The notes beneath the pieces are model-generated. The model saw only the letters and a list, made by a program, of their open reading frames with translations, was not told the origin of the DNA and did no database searches. Positions 34,791-42,678 of a stretch of 64,000 nt of DNA are shown here, piece after piece. The position numbers and the translations under genes are program-made. Every line of letters begins with the position of its first letter. Within the stretch, counting starts at the first letter, position 1. Origin of the DNA: DAIDKA01 sp035503515. GTDB lineage: Bacteria; Pseudomonadota; Gammaproteobacteria; Steroidobacterales; Steroidobacteraceae. Location of the stretch: the NCBI GenBank assembly GCA_035503515.1, contig DATJTJ010000062.1, positions 8,773 through 72,772 of the forward strand. The letters run 5' to 3'.

Positions 34791-35831
34791 CTACAAGGCA
34801 TCCTTGTTCGAGGCCTTGTAGCGGGCCTCTTCCTTGCTCACCAGGCCCTTCGAGACCATTTCCGTGAGGCATTGATCCAGGGTCTGCATGCCCAGCGCCT
34901 GGCCGGTCTGGATGGCGGAGAACATCTGGGCGATCTTGCCTTCGCGGATCAGGTTACGGATGGCCGGTGTGCCGATCATGATTTCGTGGGCCGCCACGCG
35001 CCCACCACCGTTCTTCTTCAGCAGCGTCTGGGAGATGACCGCGCGCAGGCTCTCGGAGAGCATGGAGCGCACCATTTCCTTCTCGGCCGCCGGGAACACG
35101 TCGACGATGCGGTCGATGGTCTTGGCGGCGGAGCTCGTGTGCAGGGTGCCGAACACCAGGTGTCCGGTCTCGGCGGCCGAGAGCGCCAGCCGGATGGTCT
35201 CCAGGTCGCGCATTTCGCCCACCAGCACCACGTCGGGGTCCTCGCGCAGCGCCGAGCGCAGCGCCTCGGAGAAGCCCAGGGTGTCGCGGTGCACCTCGCG
35301 CTGGTTGATCAGGCTGCGCTTGGACTCGTGCACGAACTCGATCGGGTCCTCGATGGTGATGATGTGGTCGGGACGGTTGTCGTTGACGTGGTTGACCATG
35401 GCCGCCAGCGTCGTCGACTTGCCGGAGCCGGTCGGCCCGGTGACCAGCACCAGCCCGCGCGGCAGCATGCACAGGTCGCGGAAGATCTTCGGGCAGTTCA
35501 GGTCGTCCAGGGTCAGGATCAGCGAGGGGATGGTGCGGAACACGGCCCCGGCGCCGCGGTTCTGGTTGAAGGCGTTGACGCGGAAGCGCGCCAGCTTCGG
35601 GATCTCGAACGAGAAGTCGGTCTCGAAGAACTCTTCGTACGACTTGCGCTGCTTGTCGTTCATGATGTCGTACACCATGCTGTGCACTTCCTTGTGGGCG
35701 AGTGCCGGCATGTTGATGCGCTTCATGTCGCCGTCGACGCGGATCATCGGCGGCACGCCGGCCGACAGGTGCAGGTCGGAGGCGTTGTTCTTCACTGCGA
35801 ACGCGAGCAGCTGCGCAATGTCTACGGCCAT
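34791..35831 (-). CDS. pilT: PilT pilus retraction ATPase
   Basis: 346 residues (344 in P. aeruginosa). MAVDIAQLLAFAVKNNASDL start with an AAGGA Shine-Dalgarno; Walker A GPTGSGKST; Asp-box TIEDPIEFVH; Walker B VLVGEMRDLETI; His-box GTLHTSSAAKTIDR. It is the main motor for pilus retraction and twitching motility. The frame is open upstream, but the chosen start gives the conserved N-terminus. It is divergent from yggS, as in P. aeruginosa. Confidence 0.96.
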   Translation of the reverse strand: MAVDIAQLLAFAVKNNASDLHLSAGVPPMIRVDGDMKRINMPALAHKEVHSMVYDIMNDKQRKSYEEFFETDFSFEIPKLARFRVNAFNQNRGAGAVFRTIPSLILTLDDLNCPKIFRDLCMLPRGLVLVTGPTGSGKSTTLAAMVNHVNDNRPDHIITIEDPIEFVHESKRSLINQREVHRDTLGFSEALRSALREDPDVVLVGEMRDLETIRLALSAAETGHLVFGTLHTSSAAKTIDRIVDVFPAAEKEMVRSMLSESLRAVISQTLLKKNGGGRVAAHEIMIGTPAIRNLIREGKIAQMFSAIQTGQALGMQTLDQCLTEMVSKGLVSKEEARYKASNKDAL

Positions 35832-35896
35832 TGGAGTTCCTTGGGGACGGCAAGCGCGATTCAAAATGAGTATAGCGGAGGGGTAGCCGTACCCAT

Positions 35897-36643
35897 ATGT
35901 TAATAGTTCCACAAAATTCGACAGACCCGGCACGCATTGCCGTAAATCTGCAGCGCCTGCGCGCCCGGGTCGCCGCTGCCGCAGCGCAATCGGGCCGGAG
36001 TGTGGACCACGTCACAGTCGTCGGCGCCGCCAAGGGCCAGCCGGCCGCCGCCGTCGCCGCCGCGCACGCGGCCGGCCTCACCAATGTCGGGGAGAGCTAC
36101 GTCCAGGAGGCGCTGCCGAAGATGGCGGCGCTGGCCGGCGCGGGCGCCGGCGGCGGCATCGTCTGGCACTTCATCGGTGCCCTGCAGGCCAACAAGACCC
36201 GCGCCGTCGCCGAGAATTTCGCCTGGGTGCACACCGTGGACCGGCTGCGCATCGCCGAGCGGCTCTCCGGGCAGCGGCCCTTCCATGCGCCGGCACTGAA
36301 CGTGTGCGTGCAGGTGCGCATCGGCGGCGAGGCCGGCAAGGCGGGCGCGGAGCCGCAGCAGGTGCCGCAGCTGCTGCGTGACATCGCGGGGCTGCCGCGC
36401 CTGAAGCTGCGGGGCCTGATGTGCCTGCCGCCGCCGGAGACCGACGTGGCCCGGCAGCGGCACTGGCTCGCGCAGCTGCGACAGCTGTTTGAGAGCGTGA
36501 ACGCTGCCGGTGCGGGCCTCGATACCCTCTCGATGGGCATGAGCGCGGACCTCGAGGCGGCGGTGCAGGAAGGCGCCACCCTGGTGCGCATCGGCACGGA
36601 CCTGTTCGGACCGCGGCCGGCGAAGAGCACGCACCCCGCTTGA
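35897..36643 (+). CDS. yggS: PLP homeostasis protein YggS
   Basis: 248-residue PLP-binding TIM-barrel protein (PROSC/PLPHP family) that buffers free pyridoxal phosphate and amino/keto acid pools. Features: TVVGAAKGQPAAAVAAAHAA (PLP lysine region), NVGESYVQEALPKM, WHFIGALQANKTRAVAE, LRGLMCLPP, SMGMSADLEAAVQEG and the phosphate-binding TLVRIGTDLFG end. The order yggS-proC-yggT is conserved in many gammaproteobacteria. Confidence 0.93.
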   Translation: MLIVPQNSTDPARIAVNLQRLRARVAAAAAQSGRSVDHVTVVGAAKGQPAAAVAAAHAAGLTNVGESYVQEALPKMAALAGAGAGGGIVWHFIGALQANKTRAVAENFAWVHTVDRLRIAERLSGQRPFHAPALNVCVQVRIGGEAGKAGAEPQQVPQLLRDIAGLPRLKLRGLMCLPPPETDVARQRHWLAQLRQLFESVNAAGAGLDTLSMGMSADLEAAVQEGATLVRIGTDLFGPRPAKSTHPA

Positions 36644-36669
36644 ACGCGCCGCCATATACAATGGTCACG

Positions 36670-37494
36670 ATGCAGTCTCAGCGGATCGGTTTTCTCGGCG
36701 GCGGCAACATGGCCCGCGCCCTCATCGGCGGCCTCCTGGCCCGCGGCACGAGTGCCGCCGAGTTGAGCGCCGGCGAACCCCTCGCCGAGGCGCGCCGGTC
36801 GCTGGCGGCGGACTTCGGCATTGCCGTCGCGGCCGACAACGAGGCGGCCATCGCCGGTTGCTCGCTGGTCATCCTCGCCGTGAAGCCGCAGGAGGCCGCG
36901 AAGGTGCTGCAGGCGCTCTCTCCGGCGCTGCAGCGCGCGCGCCCGATCCTGCTGTCGATCGCCGCCGGCATCCGCATCGAATCGCTCGGGCGCTGGGTCG
37001 GTCCCGGCATTCCCCTGATCCGCACCATGCCCAATCGTCCGGCGCTGATCGGCGCGGGCATCACGGGCGCCTATGCGCCCCCGGGAGTGACCGCCGCGCA
37101 GCGTGAACTGGCGCAGCAGGTGCTGCAGGCCGCCGGCCCGGTGGTGTGGGTCGAGCGCGAGTCCGACCTCGATGTGGTCACCGCGCTCTCGGGCAGCGGG
37201 CCGGCCTATTTCTTCCTGCTGGCCGAACTGCTGGTGCAGGCCGGCATCGCCGAGGGCCTGGCGCCGGCGGCGGCGCGGGCACTGGCTGTCGGCACGCTTG
37301 CAGGCGCCGGTGCACTGGCCGGGGCCTCGGACGGGGATCTCGCGCGCCTGCGGCAGGAAGTCACGTCCAAGGGCGGCACCACCGAGGCGGCGCTCGGGGT
37401 CTTCGCGGCGGCGGACCTGGCGGGCGTCGTGGCCCGCGCGGTTGAGGCCGCGACCCGGCGCGGCCGGGATCTGGCGGCAAAGTTCGGGGATTGA
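36670..37494 (+). CDS. proC: Pyrroline-5-carboxylate reductase
   Basis: Last step of proline synthesis. 274 residues from MQSQRIGFLGGGNMARALIG, which holds the NADPH-binding GxGxxA motif; later IRTMPNRPALIGAGITG and the substrate-site ALSGSGPAYFFLLAELLVQA, then SKGGTTEAAL. Other ATGs at 36661 or a TTG at 36640 (overlapping the yggS stop) are possible, but 36670 gives the family N-terminus. It is followed after 7 bp by yggT. Confidence 0.95.
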   Translation: MQSQRIGFLGGGNMARALIGGLLARGTSAAELSAGEPLAEARRSLAADFGIAVAADNEAAIAGCSLVILAVKPQEAAKVLQALSPALQRARPILLSIAAGIRIESLGRWVGPGIPLIRTMPNRPALIGAGITGAYAPPGVTAAQRELAQQVLQAAGPVVWVERESDLDVVTALSGSGPAYFFLLAELLVQAGIAEGLAPAAARALAVGTLAGAGALAGASDGDLARLRQEVTSKGGTTEAALGVFAAADLAGVVARAVEAATRRGRDLAAKFGD

Positions 37495-37501
37495 TCTCAA
37501 C

Positions 37502-38032
37502 GTGAACGCGATTTACTTCCTGGTCGATGCGATCCTGTCCCTGGCCCTGTACGTCGTGCTGCTGCGACTGCTGATGCAGTGGTCCCGGGCGGATTTCCGC
37601 AACCCCGTCGCGCAGGCAGTGGTCAAGATCACCAATCCGCTGATCATGCCGTTGCGGCGGTTCCTGCCGCCGGTGAACAAGATCGACACGGCCTCGGTGG
37701 TCGCGGTGCTGATCGTGGCCGTGGCGGACGTGATCCTGATGAGCATGGTGCGCGGCTTCGGCGTGCCGCCGCCGCTGCTGCTGCTGCGGGGCGCCGCGCT
37801 CGACCTCGCCACCTCGGTCCTGTGGCTGTATTTCTACGCCATCTTCCTCTATGCCCTGATGAGCCTGATCGCGCAGGGCTCGTATTCGCCGCTGCAGCCG
37901 CTGCTGTCGAGTCTGTGCGAGCCGATCCTCGCGCCCATCCGCCGCATCATTCCGCCGATCGCAGGTCTTGACCTGTCACCACTGTGGGCGGGCCTGCTGA
38001 TCCAGGCGCTGCTGATCCTGCTGCGCACCTGA
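37502..38032 (+). CDS. yggT: YggT-family membrane protein
   Basis: 176 residues with two copies of the YggT unit: an N-terminal helix then NPLIMPLRRFLPPVNKIDTA, and a second helix then EPILAPIRRIIPPIAGLDLS. Four or five transmembrane helices. Function is poorly defined; proposed roles include osmotic or potassium stress. GTG start. Third gene of the yggS-proC-yggT unit. Confidence 0.92.
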   Translation: MNAIYFLVDAILSLALYVVLLRLLMQWSRADFRNPVAQAVVKITNPLIMPLRRFLPPVNKIDTASVVAVLIVAVADVILMSMVRGFGVPPPLLLLRGAALDLATSVLWLYFYAIFLYALMSLIAQGSYSPLQPLLSSLCEPILAPIRRIIPPIAGLDLSPLWAGLLIQALLILLRT

Positions 38033-38167
38033 GGGCTCTCACGGGCGCGTGCAAAGTACGAGGAAAACAGCCACTTGCGCAGTGGTGCTGTTGCACGCAC
38101 AAACCATGCGCTCACGCAAACGCTGAAAAAAAAGGCACTTCCGGCGCAGCAAGAGATCAGAAATAGC

Positions 38168-38195
38168 TTGCGAATGTGTCCCCATGTGCTATTTT
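38168..38195 (+). promoter_or_regulatory. Candidate sigma70 promoter of the HU-like gene
   Basis: TTGCGA at 38168-38173, a 16-bp spacer, and TATTTT at 38190-38195, about 70 bp before the start codon in the 232-bp gap after yggT. The leader ends with GGAGGAG just before the ATG, a very strong ribosome-binding site. The rest of the gap (38033-38167) holds no gene that I can support. Confidence 0.45.
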
Positions 38196-38264
38196 TCGGC
38201 GCGATTCGTTATGCGCGGTGCGGTCCGCGCGCTTGGGTTACAACGTTTGGAGGAGTAGCAAAAC

Positions 38265-38579
38265 ATGGCGAAAAAGGGTGGCGCACCGACCAAGTCGGAG
38301 ATCCTGACTCAGATTTCGAAGGACACTTCGCTGTCCCGCAAGCAGGTCAGCGGCGTTTTCGACTCGCTGAGTGGCGTGATCAAGAAGAGCCTGCGCAGCA
38401 ACGGCCTGTTCACTTTGCCCGGCCTTCTGAAGCTGAAGGTCGTGAAGAAGCCCGCCACGAAGGCGCGCGAAGGGGTCAATCCGTTCACTGGCGAGAAGAT
38501 GACGTTCAAGGCGAAGCCCGCGAGCAAGAAGGTGCGCGTGCTGCCGCTGAAGAGCCTCAAGAGCATGGTGAATTCCTGA
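38265..38579 (+). CDS. HU/IHF-family DNA-binding protein
   Basis: 104-residue basic protein: KSEILTQISKDTSLSRKQVS at the dimerisation helices, GLFTLPGLLKLKVVKKPATK, then the DNA-binding arm region REGVNPFTGEKMTFKAKPAS and KKVRVLPLKSLKSM. This is the gammaproteobacterial HU-like subgroup with a Lys-rich start (MAKKGGAPTK). Strong Shine-Dalgarno GGAGGAG, own promoter and own terminator, so probably highly expressed and monocistronic. Confidence 0.93.
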   Translation: MAKKGGAPTKSEILTQISKDTSLSRKQVSGVFDSLSGVIKKSLRSNGLFTLPGLLKLKVVKKPATKAREGVNPFTGEKMTFKAKPASKKVRVLPLKSLKSMVNS

Positions 38580-38647
38580 TTCATCGACGTTGTCCGACGA
38601 CGGCAGCCTCTGCGGCGGGGCTGCTGATCGGTTGACCGGATTCAAAC

Positions 38648-38688
38648 GACCCGGGTGAGGCCTTTCAGGTTTCCCCGGGTCTTTGATT
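38648..38688 (+). terminator. Intrinsic terminator downstream of the HU-like gene
   Basis: Perfect 8-bp stem GACCCGGG / CCCGGGTC followed by the T-rich stretch TTTGATTT. The 18-base loop contains the stop codon of the opposite-strand hydrolase, so it may limit read-through from both directions. Confidence 0.7.
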
Positions 38689-39333
38689 TAGGAAGGCCGC
38701 CACGTGCTCCTTCAGCTCGGGCAGGCGGCCATGGAAGTAGTGTCCGGCACCGGGCAGGACCCGGACGGCAGGCTGCGGCCGCAGGGCGCCCGCCCATTGC
38801 AGGACCCGCCCGGGCGCCACCACGTCGTCGGCATCCCCCAGCAGCACGAGCCACGGGCATCCGGGCGTCACGTCCCCGATGTCGATCCGGTCCACGGCCG
38901 GGGCGATGGCCACCAGGCCCGCCGGCCGCGCCGTGACGCTCGCCCGCACCGCCACCGCCGCCCCGAACGAGAATCCCGCCAGCCACAGCTGCGCCCGCGG
39001 CCAGCGCTCGCGGCCGTAGCGCACCACGGCGAGCGCGTCCTCGGTCTCACCGCGACCCTCGTCGTGCGTGCCGGCGCTGGTTCCCACGCCGCGGAAGTTG
39101 AACCGCAGGCTGGGCATGCCCGCATCGTTGCAGGCCCGCGAGACGGTATGGACCACCTTGTTGGTCAGCGTCCCGCCGAAGAGCGGATGCGGATGGCAGA
39201 CCACCGCGAAGGCCACCGGCGCCGCCGGATCCAGGCCCGGGGCGCCCGGGGGAAAATCGAGGCGCGCCTCCAGGGCCCCCGCGGGCCCCTGCAGACTGAG
39301 GCTTTCGGCCGCGAACGGCGCGCCGGGGATCAT
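38665..39333 (-). CDS. Alpha/beta hydrolase (dienelactone-hydrolase/YjfP-like small hydrolase)
   Basis: 222 residues. Nucleophile elbow LAGFSFGAAVAV (GxSxG as GFSFG), oxyanion region VCHPHPLFGGTLTNKVV, PSLRFNFRGVGTSAGTHDEG, the acid region LLGDADDVVAP and catalytic His in GAGHYFHGRL. This is the common family of short hydrolases with HPHP and FNFRGVG motifs; the substrate is unknown. The ATG overlaps the htpG stop (ATGA), so it is co-expressed with the chaperone. Confidence 0.85.
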   Translation of the reverse strand: MIPGAPFAAESLSLQGPAGALEARLDFPPGAPGLDPAAPVAFAVVCHPHPLFGGTLTNKVVHTVSRACNDAGMPSLRFNFRGVGTSAGTHDEGRGETEDALAVVRYGRERWPRAQLWLAGFSFGAAVAVRASVTARPAGLVAIAPAVDRIDIGDVTPGCPWLVLLGDADDVVAPGRVLQWAGALRPQPAVRVLPGAGHYFHGRLPELKEHVAAFLNQRPGET

Positions 39334-41243
39334 GCCGGCAGGGCGAGCCGCACCAGCAGTCGGTTCAGGCGCCGCACGTAGTCGGCCGGATTGACCAGCT
39401 GCCCGCCCTCGGACAGGGCGGCCTGGTCGAACAGCAGCTGCGCCAGCTCGCCGAACTGGGCCTCCTCGGTCAGCCCCTCGAGGTGGCGCACGATCGGATG
39501 CTCGACGTTCAGCTCGAGGGTGGGCTTGGTCTCGGGAACCTTCTGGCCCTGGGCCTCGAGGATGCGGCGCATGGCCGACCCCAGGTCGCGCTCGCCCAGC
39601 ACCAGGCAGGAGGGCGAGTCGGTGAGGCGCGAGGCGACCTGCACCGCGGCGACGCGCTCGCCGAGGGTGTCCTTGACGCGCTTGAGGAGCCCTTCGTGCT
39701 CCTTGCTCTGTTCCTTCGCCTTGTCCTTGCCGGCCTCGGGTTCGAGCCCCCCCAGTTCGAGCTCGCCGCGGGCGGCGTCCTTGAAGTTCTTGCCCTCGAA
39801 GCCCTCGACCTGGCCCATCACCCATTCGTCGACCCGCTCGGACATCAGCAGCACCTCGACGCCGAGGGCCTTCAGCTGCTCGATGTGGGGACTGCTGCGC
39901 GCCGCGGCGATGCTGTCGGCGATCACGTAGTAGATGCGGTCCTGGCCGCTCTTCATGCGGCCGACGTAGTCCTTGAGGCTGACGGTGGGGGTGTCCTCGG
40001 CCTCGTGGGTGCTGGCGAAGCGCAGCAGCGGCAGGATCTTGTCGCGGTTGGCGTAGTCCTCGGCCAGGCCCTCCTTGAGCACCGCGCCGAACTCCTTCCA
40101 GAAGGTCGCGTACTTCGCCGGCTCATCGGCCGCGAGCTTGGCGAGCAGGTCCAGCACCCGGCGGGTCAGGCCGCCCTTCATGGCCTCCACGTCGGCGTCC
40201 TGCTGCAGGAGCTCCCGCGAGACGTTCAGCGGCAGGTCGCTGGAATCGATCACGCCCTTCACGAAGCGCAGGTACAGGGGCAGGAACTGCTCCGCGTCGT
40301 CCATGATGAAGACCCGGCGCACGTACAGCTTCAGGCCCCGGGCGGCATCGCGGTGCCAGAGGTCGAAGGGGGCGCGGCCGGGAAGGTACAGGAGGCTGGT
40401 GTAGTCACGCTTGCCTTCGACCTTGTTGTGGCTCCAGGCCAGGGGCTCGGTCGGGTCGTGGGCGATGTGCTCGAAGAACTGCCGGTACTCCTCGTCGGTG
40501 ACCTCGGTGCGCGGCCGGGTCCACAGGGCGCGGGCCTGGTTGACGGCCTCGAAGGGCTGCTCGCCCTGCTCCTTCTTGCCGTCCTTGTCGTACGGCGGCT
40601 CCTTGCGCATCAGCACCGGGAAGCTCAGGTGATCGGAGTACTTGTGGATCAGCGACCGCAGTCGCCAGCCGTCCGCGAACTCCCGGGTGTCCTCCTTCAG
40701 GTGCAGGATGATGGTGGTGCCGCGCTCGGGCAGCTCCACGTTCTCCACCGTGAACTGGCCGTCGGCGCTGGACTCCCAGTGCACGCCCGCGCTCGCCGGC
40801 GCCCCGGCCTTGCGGGTCAGGACCTCGACGCGCTCGGCGACGATGAAGGCCGAGTAGAAGCCCACGCCGAACTGGCCGATGAGCTGCGAATCCTTCTGCT
40901 GGTCCCCGGAGAGGGACTTGAAGAACTCGGCGGTGCCCGAGCGGGCGATGGTGCCGAGGTTGGCGATGGCCTCCTCGCGGCTCATGCCGATGCCGTTGTC
41001 GCGGATCGTAAGGGTGCGCTTGTCCGGATCGCCCTCCACCCACACCGCGAGCTCGGTGCCCTCCGCCAGCAGCGCCGGATCGGCGATCGCCTCGAAGCGC
41101 AGCCGGTCGTTGGCGTCGGAGGCGTTGGAAATGAGTTCCCGGAGGAAGATTTCCTTGTGGCTGTAGAGCGAATGGATCATCAGCTGCAGCAGCTGACGGA
41201 CCTCGGCCTGGAATCCGAGGGTGGCTTTCTGGTTCTCGGTCAT
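39330..41243 (-). CDS. htpG: Hsp90 chaperone HtpG
   Basis: 637 residues, standard for bacterial Hsp90. GHKL ATPase domain with REDLISNASDAND-like motif (here LRELISNASDANDRLRF), IRDNGIGMSREEAIANLGTI and QFGVGFYSAF; middle domain with GVIDSSDLPLNVSRELLQQD; C-terminal dimerisation domain. The ATG at 41243 gives MTENQKATLGFQAEVRQLLQ, the family start. A heat-shock-like promoter lies just upstream. Confidence 0.98.
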   Translation of the reverse strand: MTENQKATLGFQAEVRQLLQLMIHSLYSHKEIFLRELISNASDANDRLRFEAIADPALLAEGTELAVWVEGDPDKRTLTIRDNGIGMSREEAIANLGTIARSGTAEFFKSLSGDQQKDSQLIGQFGVGFYSAFIVAERVEVLTRKAGAPASAGVHWESSADGQFTVENVELPERGTTIILHLKEDTREFADGWRLRSLIHKYSDHLSFPVLMRKEPPYDKDGKKEQGEQPFEAVNQARALWTRPRTEVTDEEYRQFFEHIAHDPTEPLAWSHNKVEGKRDYTSLLYLPGRAPFDLWHRDAARGLKLYVRRVFIMDDAEQFLPLYLRFVKGVIDSSDLPLNVSRELLQQDADVEAMKGGLTRRVLDLLAKLAADEPAKYATFWKEFGAVLKEGLAEDYANRDKILPLLRFASTHEAEDTPTVSLKDYVGRMKSGQDRIYYVIADSIAAARSSPHIEQLKALGVEVLLMSERVDEWVMGQVEGFEGKNFKDAARGELELGGLEPEAGKDKAKEQSKEHEGLLKRVKDTLGERVAAVQVASRLTDSPSCLVLGERDLGSAMRRILEAQGQKVPETKPTLELNVEHPIVRHLEGLTEEAQFGELAQLLFDQAALSEGGQLVNPADYVRRLNRLLVRLALPA

Positions 41244-41279
41244 GCGCGTCCTGCCGGTCAAAGAGTTGAGCAGGCGAGC

Positions 41280-41308
41280 ATCTTGGGAGTCCCGGCGGAT
41301 TTTTCAAG
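41280..41308 (-). promoter_or_regulatory. Sigma32-like heat-shock promoter of htpG
   Basis: Read on the minus strand: CTTGAAA (41308-41302), 14-bp spacer, CCCAAGAT (41287-41280), about 40 bp before the htpG start. It matches the sigma32 consensus CTTGAAA-N13-15-CCCCATNT closely. htpG is a sigma32 regulon gene in E. coli. Confidence 0.65.
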
Positions 41309-41336
41309 CCGGGAGCGGTCTTTTTTTGTGCGCTCG

Positions 41337-41453
41337 TCAGCCCCGGCGCGCGGCCGTCAGCAGCGACATGCGCATCACCGCGCGGGCGACCAGGCAGCCG
41401 GCGATGCCGAGCAGGTCATCGAGTTCGTCCCACAACAGGAGCATCCGTTCCAT
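41337..41453 (-). CDS. Possible 38-aa small protein
   Basis: Short frame MERMLLLWDELDDLLGIAGC to TAARRG. The opening, an LLLWDELDDxxG pattern, resembles short proteins I have seen annotated in Xanthomonadales-type genomes, which is the main reason to list it. No strong Shine-Dalgarno and no other evidence for expression. It lies upstream of htpG on the same strand. Confidence 0.4.
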   Translation of the reverse strand: MERMLLLWDELDDLLGIAGCLVARAVMRMSLLTAARRG

Positions 41454-41596
41454 CCGCGGCAGCGTACCGGGTGGATGTGACAGGAGCCGTGCGGCAACTC
41501 TCACTCTCGCGCGCGGCCGGCGGATGTCTGCGAAGCGCGACGAATACCGCAAAGCTTGCTTGCGGCGCCTGGGCGGCACCAGTAATCTGTGAGTCC

Positions 41597-42310
41597 ATGC
41601 AGCGCATCGTCGTCCTGAACCCCAAGGGCGGTTCCGGCAAAACGACCATCGCCGTGAATCTGGCCGGCTACTTCGCCTCGCGCGGGATGCGGCCGGTGCT
41701 CATGGACCATGACCCGCAGGCGTCATCGGGGCGGTGGGTGTCGAGACGGGACCTGTCCCGCCCGCGGGTGCATCTGATCTCGGCGCACGAGCGCGATGCG
41801 CGGGTGACCCGCACCTTCCAGCTGCGGCCGCCGGACGATGCCAGCCACGTGATCGTGGACACCGCCGCCGCGCTCTCCCACCAGGGCATGATCGAACTCA
41901 CCCGCCACGCGGACAAGATCCTGGTACCCGTGCTGCCCTCGGACATCGACATCCACGCCTGCTCGCGCTGCATCCGCGATCTGCTGCTGGTGGCGAAGAT
42001 CAAGCGCGACGAGAACCGCTTGGGCGTGATCGCCAACCGGGTGCGGATGAATACCCTGGTGTACCAGCGGCTGCTGCGGTTTCTGGAAACCCTCGGCGTG
42101 CCGGTCGTGGCGACCCTGCGCGACTCGCAGAACTACATCCGCGCCGCGGAGTCGGGCGTGGGCATCCACGAGATGAAGCTCAACCAGGTCGCCGAGGACA
42201 CCAAGGCCTGGGGACAGCTGACCGCGTGGCTGGAAAGCCCGATCAACCCGCGGCATGCCGCCGACTTCGCGTCCTCTTTCGTGCCGGAACGCTTCGCCGA
42301 ATCGGTCTGA
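41597..42310 (+). CDS. Orphan ParA/MinD-type ATPase
   Basis: 238 residues. Deviant Walker A PKGGSGKTT at the N-terminus with signature lysine, Walker A' DHDPQASSGRW, and a VIVDTAA switch region. It is a ParA-superfamily partition or positioning ATPase. No ParB-like gene or parS-like repeat is adjacent, so it is not the main chromosome segregation pair. The frame is open upstream, but MQRIVVLNPKGGSGK is the natural start. Confidence 0.85.
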   Translation: MQRIVVLNPKGGSGKTTIAVNLAGYFASRGMRPVLMDHDPQASSGRWVSRRDLSRPRVHLISAHERDARVTRTFQLRPPDDASHVIVDTAAALSHQGMIELTRHADKILVPVLPSDIDIHACSRCIRDLLLVAKIKRDENRLGVIANRVRMNTLVYQRLLRFLETLGVPVVATLRDSQNYIRAAESGVGIHEMKLNQVAEDTKAWGQLTAWLESPINPRHAADFASSFVPERFAESV

Positions 42311-42323
42311 ACCCGAGCGGCGC

Positions 42324-42575
42324 CTACTTGCGCTTCGGCTGCTCCGGCTCCTGCTCCCACGTCCCCTTCACCTGGTCGGCCCAGTTCTTGTAGTTGGACC
42401 AGGTGTAGAGGTTGCGCGTGATCGCGGCATGGCGCGTGCGCGCCCGCTGCATGCGCTCCAGCCACGAACCGTACTCCTCGCTGCCCGCGTGCGGGGGCGG
42501 CATCGGAGCAACCATGGCCTGGGTGTCGGGCGGGTCCGGCAGCGGATCGCCCCGCGGCCTGTCGGATGAGCTCAT
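42324..42575 (-). CDS. Small hydrophilic protein, 83 aa, unknown
   Basis: MSSSDRPRGDPLPDPPDTQA at the start (Pro/Asp-rich), then a helical, aromatic-rich part (SWLERMQRARTRHAAITRNL, YTWSNYKNWADQVKGTWEQE) and a basic tail. Good Shine-Dalgarno (TAGGAG). No membrane segment or signal peptide. Convergent with the ParA gene, 13 bp between their stops. No function recognised. Confidence 0.65.
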   Translation of the reverse strand: MSSSDRPRGDPLPDPPDTQAMVAPMPPPHAGSEEYGSWLERMQRARTRHAAITRNLYTWSNYKNWADQVKGTWEQEPEQPKRK

Positions 42576-42678
42576 GAGCAACTCCTAAAGTAGTTGCGGT
42601 GAGCGTACGTAGTTAAGGTGCGAACCCTAAGGAACTGGGTCACATCAGCGTCGCCAAGCGCAGACGAAAAGTGTTATG

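Noticed and set aside
38033..38167. A small RNA or gene between yggT and the HU-like promoter
   Set aside because: There is an A8 tract and some short palindromes, but no terminator, start signal or conserved structure that I can support.
41290..41330. Plus-strand hairpin CCCGGC...GCCGGG followed by a T run as a terminator
   Set aside because: No plus-strand gene ends nearby, the T run starts seven bases after the stem, and the same bases form the better-supported htpG promoter on the minus strand.
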